Source: JBOGZD01 sp050697155
Lineage (GTDB): Bacteria; Actinomycetota; Thermoleophilia; Solirubrobacterales; 70-9
Direction of reading: 5' to 3'
DNA length: 30,861 bases
NCBI GenBank assembly: GCA_050697155.1
Contig: JBOGZD010000021.1
Coordinates: 1 to 30,861 of the forward strand
Shown piece by piece: positions 21,250 through 28,364 of the stretch. Every line of letters begins with the position of its first letter. Position 1 is the stretch's first letter. The position numbers were made by a program, and so were the translations under genes. The notes under the pieces are model-generated. The model saw only the letters and a list, made by a program, of their open reading frames with translations. It made no database searches and was not told the DNA's origin.

Positions 21250-21696
21250 TCAGTGATGCGGCTGTGCCCGCTCGGCTTCGCGCAGGCGCTCCGCGATCGC
21301 GGCGAGGACCTTTCGGCCCACCGCCGGGACTGAATCGATCAGGGCGGAGAAGTCGCGTGAGCCGAGCACGAGCAGGTGGCTGTCGCTCTCGGCGGTGACG
21401 GTCGCCGAGCGCGGCGCGCGGTCGAGCAGCGCCAGCTCGCCGAAGCAGTCGCCGGGGCCCAGCATCCTGGTGCGCTTGCCGCGGATCGAGACCTTCGCCT
21501 TGCCGCTCATGATCACGAAGCACTCGCGGCCCGGGTCCCCCTGGCGGATCAGGACCCTGCCCGCGGGGACGTCGATCTCGTCGGCCAGCGATGCGATCCG
21601 CTCCAGGTCGCGCTTGCTGCAGGCGCCGAACAGCGGCACCTTCGCCAGCCGCTTGAGCTTCGTGTCCTTGGGGGTGGGCCGCGACCGGAGGCGCAT
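21250..21696 (-). CDS. Cyclic-nucleotide-binding-domain protein
   Basis: From the ATG at 21696 the product has 148 residues and consists of one CNMP-binding (CRP-like sensor) domain: KVPLFGACSKRDLERIASL, the barrel strands with VLIRQGDPGRECFVIMSGKA, and the phosphate-binding cassette FGELALLDRAPRSATV, in which the E and R contact the nucleotide. A terminal helix follows (AVGRKVLAAIAERLREAERA), but there is no DNA-binding domain. It could therefore sense cAMP or a related ligand and act through a partner protein. The frame is open to a TTG at 21732. Located between fbiC and the alcohol dehydrogenase gene on the opposite strand; no functional tie visible. Confidence 0.88.
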   Translation of the reverse strand: MRLRSRPTPKDTKLKRLAKVPLFGACSKRDLERIASLADEIDVPAGRVLIRQGDPGRECFVIMSGKAKVSIRGKRTRMLGPGDCFGELALLDRAPRSATVTAESDSHLLVLGSRDFSALIDSVPAVGRKVLAAIAERLREAERAQPHH

Positions 21697-21770
21697 CGGC
21701 GCGAGTATTCCACCCGCAGCGAGACCCTGCAAGGCCCTCGCCGTTCTCGCAGTCGCGCGATGATCTGACC

Positions 21771-22751
21771 GTGCGCGCGATGTTGCTCGAGCGACCCGGG
21801 TCGCCGCTGGCCGCGGCTGCGCCGCCGGAGCCGGAGCCGGGTCCGGGCCAGGTTGCGGTTCGGGTCAGCGCCTGCGGCGTCTGCCGCACCGACCTGCACG
21901 TGGTCGACGGCGACCTCGCCGAGCCGAAGCTGCCGCTCGTGCCGGGCCACCAGATCGTCGGCGAGGTGGTCGGGCTGGGGGCGGGGGCGGAGCGGTTTGC
22001 CGGCGGGGACCGGATCGGGGTGCCGTGGCTGGGATGGACGTGCGGAGAGTGCCGCTACTGCCGGTCCGGACGCGAGAACCTCTGCGAGCGGGCCCGCTTT
22101 ACCGGCTATCAGCTCGACGGCGGCTACGCCGAGCTCGCGGTCGCAGACGAGCGCTACTGCCTGCCGATCCCGGCGGCCTATCCCGATCCGCAGGCGGCGC
22201 CACTGCTATGTGCCGGGCTGATCGGCTATCGGGCGCTGCGGATGTGCGGCGAGGCGGAGCGGCTCGGGCTCTATGGCTTCGGCGGCTCGGCGCACATCGT
22301 CTGCCAGGTCGCCCGCCACCAGGGCCGGCGGGTGTTCGCCTTCACCCGCCCGGGCGACTCCAAGGGGCAGGCGTTCGCCCGCGAGCTCGGCGTCGAATGG
22401 GCGGGAGGGTCGGACGAGCGCCCGGAGGAGCTCGACGCCGCGATCGTCTTCGCTCCGGTCGGCGAGCTGGTCCCGGTCGCCCTGGGAGCGCTGGCCCCGG
22501 GCGGGGTGGTGGTCTGCAGCGGGATCCACATGACCGAGATCCCGGCGTTCCCATACGAGCTGCTGTGGGGCGAGCGCGCGGTGCGCACGGTCGCCAACCT
22601 CACCCGCCGCGACGGCGACGAGTTCCTCGCCCTCGCGCCGAAGGTCCCGGTGCGCACGACCGTCACCGAGTACCCGCTAGAGGAGGCGAACGAGGCGCTG
22701 GCCGACCTGCGCTCCGGGCGTCTGCACGGCGCGGCGGTGCTCCGGCCCTGA
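21771..22751 (+). CDS. Zinc-dependent alcohol dehydrogenase
   Basis: The 326-residue protein is a medium-chain dehydrogenase. The catalytic-zinc ligands are C38 (CGVCRTDLH) and H60 (PGHQIVGEV), with a third Cys near residue 146 (LLCAGLIGYRAL). The structural-zinc lobe CGECRYCRSGRENLC has four cysteines. The nucleotide-binding loop is LYGFGGSAHIVCQVA, a GxGGxx form, then the beta-alpha-beta unit with FAFTRPGD. It would oxidise or reduce a small alcohol/aldehyde with NAD(H) or NADP(H). The GTG at 21771 is followed by an ATG at 21780 (third codon later), either could start. Convergent with the cofE gene. Confidence 0.93.
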   Translation: MRAMLLERPGSPLAAAAPPEPEPGPGQVAVRVSACGVCRTDLHVVDGDLAEPKLPLVPGHQIVGEVVGLGAGAERFAGGDRIGVPWLGWTCGECRYCRSGRENLCERARFTGYQLDGGYAELAVADERYCLPIPAAYPDPQAAPLLCAGLIGYRALRMCGEAERLGLYGFGGSAHIVCQVARHQGRRVFAFTRPGDSKGQAFARELGVEWAGGSDERPEELDAAIVFAPVGELVPVALGALAPGGVVVCSGIHMTEIPAFPYELLWGERAVRTVANLTRRDGDEFLALAPKVPVRTTVTEYPLEEANEALADLRSGRLHGAAVLRP

Positions 22752-22804
22752 GCCGCGGCGAGTTCTGCGTTTGCCGTCGTATTCGCGGCTAACGTCGAAC
22801 TCGC
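22751..22804. repeat. Two interleaved inverted repeats between convergent genes
   Basis: AGCCGCG (22751-22757) pairs with CGCGGCT (22784-22790), and GCGAGTTC (22758-22765) pairs with GAACTCGC (22797-22804). The arms alternate A-B-A'-B', which can form a pseudoknot or two alternative hairpins, not one nested stem. It covers the gap between the dehydrogenase and cofE stops. Confidence 0.45.
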
Positions 22805-23592
22805 TAGCGGAACAGGTCGTCAGTCGCGGGGCGCTGGAGGGCGGCGGCGGCGCCCGGGCCGTCTTCCTTGGTGACCCAAGCTGCGCAGCCGCGCACGACT
22901 ATGGCTGGGACCCTTGCCGCCTTGTCCCGGGCCAGGTCGGCTGCGGCGGCGAGTTGGTCGGCGATCGCGATCGCCGTCGCGGTTAGCTCGCGACCCTGGG
23001 CGTCGCGGCGGCCGCGCCAGTCATCGAGGGCGATCAGTCCCGCGCAGCCGATCGCGACGTCCGTCTGGCCGAGGCGCCACGGGCGGCCGAAGCTGTCGGC
23101 GATCACGACCGCGGGCCGGGCGCCGACGGCCTCGCGGATCTCCTCCCGCAGGCGCCTCGCCGAGGCGTCCGGGTCCAGTGGCAGCAGCGTGACGGCATCC
23201 TCGCCGGGGACGTTCGAGGCGTCGATGCCCGCGTTGGCGCAGATCCAGCCCGCGCGCGTCTCGACGATCAGCACCCCGCGCTCGGCGCGGACAAGCCGCC
23301 GCGACTCGGCGAGCACCAGCTCGACCACGCGCGGGTCCTTGCCGAGCTGGGCCGCGAGCTCCCGCGCGCGCTCGCCGGGCTCGACCTCGGCGAGATCGCG
23401 CACCCTGCCCTCGGCCTTGGAGACGATCTTCTGCGAAACGACGACGACGCTGTCATCCGAGAGCCCAATCGCCGCGGCGGCGAGAAGCGCGCCGACGTTG
23501 TCCCCCTCGGTGATCTCCGGCATGCCCGCGACGCCTGCGAGCTCGATCCGGCGGACGGCGCCATCCGTCTCGATCGAGCCGCGGGCGCTCAC
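22804..23592 (-). CDS. cofE: F420-0:gamma-glutamyl ligase (CofE), stand-alone
   Basis: From the GTG at 23592 the product has 262 residues and aligns with the CofE part of FbiB: GVAGMPEITEGDNVGALLAA, VVVSQKIVSKAEGRV, ANAGIDASNVPGEDAVTLLP, DSFGRPWRLGQTDVAIGCAG (the metal- and GTP-site block) and a closing VRGCAAWVTKEDGPGAAAAL. The enzyme adds gamma-linked glutamates to F420-0 with GTP. The GTG overlaps the TGA of cofC by the shared GTGA, so translation is coupled. In mycobacteria FbiB carries a second, FMN-binding reductase domain; here the protein stops after CofE. The frame is open to 23652 but that part lies inside cofC. Confidence 0.93.
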   Translation of the reverse strand: MSARGSIETDGAVRRIELAGVAGMPEITEGDNVGALLAAAAIGLSDDSVVVVSQKIVSKAEGRVRDLAEVEPGERARELAAQLGKDPRVVELVLAESRRLVRAERGVLIVETRAGWICANAGIDASNVPGEDAVTLLPLDPDASARRLREEIREAVGARPAVVIADSFGRPWRLGQTDVAIGCAGLIALDDWRGRRDAQGRELTATAIAIADQLAAAADLARDKAARVPAIVVRGCAAWVTKEDGPGAAAALQRPATDDLFR

Positions 23593-24275
23593 CGCCGGCC
23601 GCCCTCGAGCAGCCCGAGCCGCTCGAGCTCGGCCTCCGTCAGCGGGGCACACTCCGGCTCGGCGCGTAGGACCTCGGCCAGCGCGCCCAGGTCGTCGGGC
23701 GTATCGACGTCGAGCGCCAGCGACTCGAGCGGCTCGAGGACGGCGTCGTGGCCGGCCCGCCGGGCGCGATCGAGGTGGCGCTCGCGGCTCCCTTCGCCGA
23801 AGGCCGGGCCGATCGCGTCGGCCGGCGCCATCAGCAGCGCGTTGGTGCCGCTGCCGTGGCGGTCGGGGACGACCGCGACCCGGCCCGGCTCGAGCCTCCC
23901 GAGCGCGGCGTCGAGCTCCGCGGGATCCAGCAGCGGACAGTCGCCGGGCAGCAGCGCGGCCGCCCGGGCGCCGAGTGCGAGCGCGCGGATGATTCCCAGC
24001 GTGGCGGCCTCGGAGTGGCCGCGGTCATCGGGGTCCTCCATCACCTCGAGCTCAGCGCCGTCGCGGCGAGCGTGGCCGAGGGCGACGCGCTCGGCGCGGC
24101 CCTCGCCGGTGACCACGATCGTGCGCTCGATCCGCTCGGCCCCGGAGACCGCGTCCAGCACGTCACCCAGCATCGCCTTGACGATCGCGGCCCTGGCCGG
24201 GCGGTCGAGCGTGTCCAGCAGGCGCTGCTTCGCGGCGCCGAAACGCTTCACCGGGATGATCGCCGTCGCCTCCAC
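23589..24275 (-). CDS. cofC: Phospholactate/phosphoenolpyruvate guanylyltransferase (CofC/FbiD)
   Basis: The 228-residue protein has the nucleotidyltransferase pattern of CofC: IPVKRFGAAKQRL at residues 7-19, the GEGRAERVAL and EDPDDRGHSEA regions, ALLPGDCPLLDP (the metal- and nucleotide-binding aspartate) and DRHGSGTNALL (substrate loop). The enzyme activates 2-phospholactate or phosphoenolpyruvate with GTP to make the donor for CofD. Which of the two substrates is used cannot be decided here; in actinobacteria it is usually phosphoenolpyruvate. It lies between cofD (24 bp upstream) and cofE (overlapping), in one transcript. GTG start at 24275, no clear ribosome binding site. Confidence 0.92.
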   Translation of the reverse strand: MEATAIIPVKRFGAAKQRLLDTLDRPARAAIVKAMLGDVLDAVSGAERIERTIVVTGEGRAERVALGHARRDGAELEVMEDPDDRGHSEAATLGIIRALALGARAAALLPGDCPLLDPAELDAALGRLEPGRVAVVPDRHGSGTNALLMAPADAIGPAFGEGSRERHLDRARRAGHDAVLEPLESLALDVDTPDDLGALAEVLRAEPECAPLTEAELERLGLLEGGRR

Positions 24276-24299
24276 CTAGATGCCCATGGAGCAACTCAT

Positions 24300-25223
24300 C
24301 TAGGAGCGCCGCAGGTTCCGGGCGAGCCTCAGCACCTCCCGAGCGAGCGCGACCCGGGCGGCGGAGTCCGACATCATCGTCGGCACCGAGCGCACCCCGA
24401 CGCCGTCGACCTCGGGCTCGGGGTCGCCTGCGTCGACGACGATCGCGTCGATGACGCCCTCGTAAAGGGAGGCGACCCCCGCGGCGCTAACCGGTCGCCC
24501 GACCGCGCGCAGGAACGCCTCGGTCGGCCCCTTGACCGACCGCCCGCCCACCAGCGGGCTCACCGCGACCACGGGCGCGCCGGCGGCCGCGACCGCCTCG
24601 CGCATCCCGGGCAGGGAGAGGATCGGCCCGATCGAGATCACCGGGTTCGACGGGCCGATCACGATCGCCTCCGCCTCACCGATCGCCGCCAGCACCGCTG
24701 CCGTGGGGCGGGCCTCGGCAAGCCCCTGGACCTCGACCTCCTCGATCGGTCCCTGCCCCCGATCGAGGATCAGGAACTCCTGCAGGGCTCGCCAGCCCGC
24801 CGCGGTGCGGACGCGGGTGCGCACCCGCTGCTCGGTCATCGGCAGGACCCGGGCCCGGGCTCCGACCGCGCGCGCGATCTGCGCCTGCGCATCGGTGTGC
24901 GTCCCGCCCTCGGCAAGGAAGTGGGTGCGGTAGAGGCAGGTGGCCAGGTCACGGTCCGAGAGCGAGAACCACCCGGCGGCGCCGAGGCGCTCCAGCCGCT
25001 CGGAGACGACGAAGCCGTCGCCGCGGATCCCCCAGCCGCGCTGCTCGTCGATCTCGCCCGAGAGCCAATAGGTGACCAGGTCGGGGTCGGGTGAGACGTG
25101 GAGGCCGTGGACCTCGGTGTCGTCGGCGGTGTTGGCGATCACCGCGAGCTCCTCCCCGACCACTTCCTGGAGCCCGGCGGCCATCTTGCCGCCGCCGGTG
25201 CCGCCGGCGAGGAGGGCAATCAC
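24300..25223 (-). CDS. cofD: 2-phospho-L-lactate transferase (CofD/FbiA)
   Basis: The 307-residue protein starts IALLAGGTGGGKMAAGLQEV, the CofD nucleotide loop, followed by NTADDTEVHGLHVSPDPDLV and TYWLSGEIDEQRGWGIRGD, and IGPSNPVISIGPILSLPGM and AVSPLVGGRSVKGPTEAFL, the usual CofD blocks. It joins FO to the activated lactyl or PEP moiety to give (dehydro-)F420-0. First gene of the cofD-cofC-cofE run on the minus strand; its upstream leader holds the hairpin at 25231-25283, which may attenuate it. GTG start at 25223. Confidence 0.94.
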   Translation of the reverse strand: MIALLAGGTGGGKMAAGLQEVVGEELAVIANTADDTEVHGLHVSPDPDLVTYWLSGEIDEQRGWGIRGDGFVVSERLERLGAAGWFSLSDRDLATCLYRTHFLAEGGTHTDAQAQIARAVGARARVLPMTEQRVRTRVRTAAGWRALQEFLILDRGQGPIEEVEVQGLAEARPTAAVLAAIGEAEAIVIGPSNPVISIGPILSLPGMREAVAAAGAPVVAVSPLVGGRSVKGPTEAFLRAVGRPVSAAGVASLYEGVIDAIVVDAGDPEPEVDGVGVRSVPTMMSDSAARVALAREVLRLARNLRRS

Positions 25224-25230
25224 GAAAGCG

Positions 25231-25283
25231 GCCTCAACAGCGGCCGCATGCGAGGCGTAGCCGAGCCGCGCCGCTGTTGAGGC
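25231..25283. repeat. 14-bp perfect inverted repeat in the cofD leader
   Basis: GCCTCAACAGCGGC (25231-25244) and GCCGCTGTTGAGGC (25270-25283) are exact inverted copies around 25 bases. It lies eight bases before the cofD start on the minus strand and 50 bp after the F420-reductase stop, so it could terminate the upstream message or attenuate cofD. Part of the stem is close to the cofD start codon and might mask it. Confidence 0.55.
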
Positions 25284-25315
25284 GCCTTGTTCCGGCTTCG
25301 TCCTGTCGGACTCCG

Positions 25316-25339
25316 CCTCACTGCCTCACTGCCTCACTG
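25316..25339. repeat. Three tandem copies of an 8-bp unit overlapping the F420-reductase stop
   Basis: CCTCACTG is repeated three times in a row. On the minus strand this reads CAGTGAGG units; the TGA in the first unit is the stop codon of the reductase gene (25334-25336). Confidence 0.8.
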
Positions 25340-26026
25340 CCAGTGGTCGCCCTCGGGCAGGTTGGTGATCCGCAGGCCGGCGTGGGTCTTGTAGCGGGCG
25401 TTGATCGAGATCAGCATCGGCGTCAGCTGCTCGACGATCCGGGCCATCTCAAGCGCCCCGGCGTTGACCGTGCGCAGTCCCGGGATCTCCTCGATCAGCC
25501 GCGCGACCCGGGCCTTGTCCGCCTTGCGGTCGCCGCACAGCAGGACGTCCTCGTCGAGGTCGGCCGCGAGGTCGCCCAGCACCGGGGCGCTGACGGTGTG
25601 CAGTGCGCCGACCACGGTGACGCCGTCGGGGACCATCTCCTGTGCCTGCTGGGCGGCCGATCCCTGCCAGACGCCGAGCGAACGGGTCGCCTTGCCGCTC
25701 ACCGCCGCCGCCAGCGGGACGGTGCAGTCGACCAGCAGCTGGCCGGGCTCCAGCGCCTCGCGGAGGTTGTTGAGGTTCTCCGACTGGGCCCGGAACGGGA
25801 CGGTGAGAAAGACGACCGGGCCCTGGCGAGCCGCCTCGGGATTGGGCAGCCCCTCCGCCTCGGCGTCGGGAACCGCCTCGGTCAGCTTGCGGGCGGCCCC
25901 CGCGGCGCGCTCCTCGCTTCGCGAGCCGATCACCACCGCCCGCCCCGCGCGGGCCCAGCGAAGCGCGAGCCCGTAGCCCAGCGCCCCGGTGCCGCCGATG
26001 ATCGGGATCGCCTCGCCGCCTGCCAT
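25334..26026 (-). CDS. npdG: NADPH-dependent F420 reductase (F420:NADP+ oxidoreductase)
   Basis: From the ATG at 26026 the product has 230 residues. The N-terminal Rossmann loop IPIIGGTGALGYGLALRWAR and the following AVVIGSRSEE are the NADP-binding signature of this family. Further on are VVFLTVPFRAQSENL, LVDCTVPLAA and ALHTVSAPVLGDL, and the C-terminal LEMARIVEQLTPMLISINAR segment, where F420 is known to bind. The enzyme moves hydride between NADPH and F420 and so keeps the cofactor reduced. The frame is open to an ATG at 26041; I chose 26026 because a TATGCT -10 lies ten bases before it, mirrored at the divergent gene. Upstream member of the minus-strand F420 gene set. Confidence 0.92.
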   Translation of the reverse strand: MAGGEAIPIIGGTGALGYGLALRWARAGRAVVIGSRSEERAAGAARKLTEAVPDAEAEGLPNPEAARQGPVVFLTVPFRAQSENLNNLREALEPGQLLVDCTVPLAAAVSGKATRSLGVWQGSAAQQAQEMVPDGVTVVGALHTVSAPVLGDLAADLDEDVLLCGDRKADKARVARLIEEIPGLRTVNAGALEMARIVEQLTPMLISINARYKTHAGLRITNLPEGDHWQ

Positions 26027-26036
26027 TAGGAGCGGC

Positions 26037-26063
26037 AGCATATGGGCCGCACCTGCATATGCT
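26037..26063. promoter_or_regulatory. Symmetrical divergent promoter between the F420 reductase and the dehydrogenase
   Basis: AGCATATG (26037-26044) and CATATGCT (26056-26063) are exact inverted copies 11 bases apart. Each strand thus shows TATGCT followed by ten bases and an ATG (26026 on minus, 26074 on plus). The -10 of one gene lies where the -35 of the other would be, so the two would compete for polymerase. Confidence 0.6.
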
Positions 26064-26073
26064 CCCCGCGCTG

Positions 26074-26808
26074 ATGAGGCTCGAGGGGCGCAAGGCCCTG
26101 GTCACCGGCGGCGCCAGCGGGATCGGAGCGGCGATCGCGGCGCGGCTGGCGGCCGAGGGGGCGGCGGTCGTGATCGGAGACCTGAACGCGGGCGGCGCCG
26201 CCGAGGTCGCCGGCGAGGTCGGGGCCGAGTCCGCTCACCTGGACGTCACCAGTCTCGAATCGGCGGCCGCGATCGCGGCCGAGCACGGCCCGTTCGCGAT
26301 CCTGGTCAACAACGCGGGCACCGACGAGTTCGGGTTCTTCACCGAGACCGACCCGGCCCAGTGGGAGCGGGTGCTGGGCGTCAACCTCGTCGGCGTGCTC
26401 GCCTGCACCCACGCGGTGCTGCCCGGGATGCAGGAGGGCGGCTACGGGCGGATCGTCTCGATCTCGTCCGAGGCCGGCCGGGTGGGCTCGAAGGGCTCGG
26501 CGGTCTACTCGGCGGCGAAGGGCGGGGTGATCGCGTTCATGAAGGTGATCGCCCGGGAGAACGCGCGCTATGGGATCACCGCCAACTCGATCGCCCCGGG
26601 GCCGATCGAGACGCCCCTGCTGATGGGGGCGCTCGCGGCAGGCGAGCTGGGCGAGAAGCTGATCGAGACGATGAAGTCGGCGACCCAGCTGCGCCGGCTC
26701 GGCACACCCGAGGAAGTGGCGGCCGCGGCTGCGTTCCTCGCCTCCGACGACGCCTCCTATGTCACCGGCGAGACGCTCGGCGTCTCCGGCGGGCTGGGGA
26801 TGGTCTGA
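26074..26808 (+). CDS. Short-chain dehydrogenase/reductase
   Basis: From the ATG at 26074 the product has 244 residues with the complete SDR set: TGGASGIG (nucleotide loop), D in VIGDLNAGG (cofactor choice, suggests NAD(H)), NNAG, the catalytic S of ISISSEAGR-like SISSEAGRVG, and Y-x3-K in YSAAKGG. The end PGPIETPLL and SYVTGETLGVSGG is also standard. It is close in form to 3-oxoacyl-ACP reductase or 3-hydroxyacyl dehydrogenases, but the substrate cannot be read. The next gene begins directly after its TGA. The frame is open to an ATG at 26059. It is divergent from the F420 reductase. Confidence 0.93.
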   Translation: MRLEGRKALVTGGASGIGAAIAARLAAEGAAVVIGDLNAGGAAEVAGEVGAESAHLDVTSLESAAAIAAEHGPFAILVNNAGTDEFGFFTETDPAQWERVLGVNLVGVLACTHAVLPGMQEGGYGRIVSISSEAGRVGSKGSAVYSAAKGGVIAFMKVIARENARYGITANSIAPGPIETPLLMGALAAGELGEKLIETMKSATQLRRLGTPEEVAAAAAFLASDDASYVTGETLGVSGGLGMV

Positions 26809-27267
26809 ATGCCCGAGAGCGAGAGCCGACCGATGCCGCTGCGCGACATGGTGCCGGACCTCGACCGGCCGGTCGAGCCGACGCTCGAGCCGGGCATCGA
26901 GCGCGTCGACGAGTTCGAGGTCGCCGACCGCCTGCTCACCGACGTCGGCGGAACGATCGGGGTCAAGGTGCTCTCGACCCCGGGGATGATCGCGGTGATG
27001 GAGCGAACGTCGGCGGTGCTCTCGCTCCAGCACCTGCCCGAGGGGCAGGCCACGGTCGGCTTCGAGGTGTGCGTCAAGCACGTCGCCGCCGCGGCCGAGG
27101 CCGCCCGCTGCACGGTGCGCTCGACCCTGCGCGAGGTCGTCGAGGGGCGCAAGCTGCGGTTCGAGGTCGAGGTGGCGGAGGGCGAGCGCACGATCGGCAT
27201 CGGAACCCACGAGCGCCGGGTGATCTCGATCGGCCAGCTCGGCAAGGAGGCGGGCGCGGACACCTAG
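26809..27267 (+). CDS. Hotdog-fold thioesterase, FlK-like
   Basis: The 152-residue protein matches the fluoroacetyl-CoA-thioesterase-like group: a leading strand RVDEFEVADRLLTDVGGTIG, the helix STPGMIAVMERTSAVLSLQHLPEG (with the glutamate that lies in the active site in relatives), then ATVGFEVCVKHVAAAAEAAR, in which the histidine is a candidate catalytic residue, and RKLRFEVEVAEG with the end GIGTHERRVIS. It would hydrolyse an acyl-CoA thioester; the acyl group is unknown. The ATG abuts the TGA of the dehydrogenase gene (26806-26808), so the two are translationally coupled. Its own TAG (27265-27267) is part of the next gene's -10. Confidence 0.85.
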   Translation: MPESESRPMPLRDMVPDLDRPVEPTLEPGIERVDEFEVADRLLTDVGGTIGVKVLSTPGMIAVMERTSAVLSLQHLPEGQATVGFEVCVKHVAAAAEAARCTVRSTLREVVEGRKLRFEVEVAEGERTIGIGTHERRVISIGQLGKEAGADT

Positions 27268-27270
27268 TCT
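27265..27270 (+). promoter_or_regulatory. -10-like TAGTCT overlapping the thioesterase stop codon
   Basis: TAGTCT begins with the stop codon TAG of the preceding gene and is followed by seven bases and the GTG at 27278. Confidence 0.4.
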
Positions 27271-27277
27271 TAGCTCC

Positions 27278-28210
27278 GTGAGCGCGCTGCCGCAGGCCGT
27301 CCGCATCCGCGAGGTTGGGCCTCGGGACGGGTTTCAGAACGAGCCCGAGGTGATCCCGACCGACGAGAAGGTGCGGCTGATCGGGATGCTCGCCCGCAGC
27401 GGGCTGCCGCGGCTCGAGGTGACCTCCTTCGTGCGCGCGGAGGTGATTCCGCAGCTCGCCGACGCCGAGCGGGTGCTGAGCGCGATCGAGCGGGTCGACG
27501 GGGTCGCGTACTCGGTCCTGGTCCCGAACGAGCGAGGGCTCGAGCGGGCGCTCGCCCACCGCGATCGCTTCGACGAGGTCAACCTCTTCCTCTCGGCCTC
27601 GGAGACGCACAACCGCAAGAACGTCAACCGCTCGATCGCCGAATCGCTCGCAGGCCTCGAGCGCGTGATCTCGACCGCGCGGGAGGAGGGCCTTCGCTGC
27701 GAGGGCGTGATCTCGGTCGCCTTCGGCTGCCCGTATGAGGGCGAGGTGCCGCGCGAGCGCGTCTTCGAGATCGCCGCGGCGCTGGCCGCGGCCGGCTGCG
27801 AGGAGGTCGCCTTCGGGGACACCACCGGGATGGCGAACCCCAGGCAGGTGCGCGACTTCTTCGCCGCCGCCCTCGAGCGGCTGCGCGGGATCGAGCTCAC
27901 CGCCCACTTCCACAACACCCGCGGCCAGGGGCTCGCAAACCTGCTCGCCGCCCTCGAGCAGGGAATCGACTCGTTCGAGTCCTCGTTCGGCGAGCTGGGC
28001 GGCTGCCCGGTGCCGCCGGGGTCGACCGGCAACGTCTCGACCGAGGACGTGGTCTCGATGCTGCACGAAATGGGGGTCGAGACCGGGATCGACCTGAACC
28101 GCCTGATCGAGGCCTCCCGCGCCGTCCAGGAGCTGTTGGGCCGCCAGCTCGGCGCCCACGTCCTGCGCGCCGGCCCCGTCGACTGGTCGGGTGAGCGCGG
28201 CGCGGCATAG
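27278..28210 (+). CDS. mvaB: Hydroxymethylglutaryl-CoA lyase-like enzyme
   Basis: The 310-residue TIM-barrel protein has the HMG-CoA lyase signature pieces: REVGPRDGFQNEP near residues 11-23 (R16, D17 catalytic), VTSFVRAEVIPQL, FLSASETHNRKNVNRS, SVAFGCPYEGEVP, GDTTGMANPRQV, the metal-binding HFHNTRGQGLANL (histidines near 209-211) and SFGELGGCPVPPGSTGNVST with the catalytic cysteine near 246. The enzyme cleaves HMG-CoA to acetyl-CoA and acetoacetate in leucine breakdown. The GCP loop reads VPPGSTGN and not the usual YAxGASGN, so a related acyl-CoA lyase is possible. It follows the thioesterase with a 10-bp gap; GTG start. Confidence 0.9.
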   Translation: MSALPQAVRIREVGPRDGFQNEPEVIPTDEKVRLIGMLARSGLPRLEVTSFVRAEVIPQLADAERVLSAIERVDGVAYSVLVPNERGLERALAHRDRFDEVNLFLSASETHNRKNVNRSIAESLAGLERVISTAREEGLRCEGVISVAFGCPYEGEVPRERVFEIAAALAAAGCEEVAFGDTTGMANPRQVRDFFAAALERLRGIELTAHFHNTRGQGLANLLAALEQGIDSFESSFGELGGCPVPPGSTGNVSTEDVVSMLHEMGVETGIDLNRLIEASRAVQELLGRQLGAHVLRAGPVDWSGERGAA

Positions 28211-28248
28211 TCAGCGCGACGCGATGCCCAGCTCGGGCTGAAAAGCGC

Positions 28249-28265
28249 CGAAATTGCGCGAAATT
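28249..28265. promoter_or_regulatory. Direct repeats CGAAATT, one helical turn apart, upstream of the acyltransferase
   Basis: CGAAATT at 28249-28255 and 28259-28265, centres 10 bp apart, in the only AT-rich patch of the 154-bp gap. A regulator could bind both on the same face of the helix. Inference only. Confidence 0.35.
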
Positions 28266-28364
28266 CGTGGCCGGGAAGACGTTTTACGCGCCTGCGTCGT
28301 GGACAGGTACGCGGGGAGGCCTCGATCGCGACCCGGCTGGCCGCCGGAGAGGAGAGCTGTCCCG

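Noticed and set aside
25316..25339. Short CRISPR-like array
   Set aside because: The units are 8 bp, directly abutting with no spacers.
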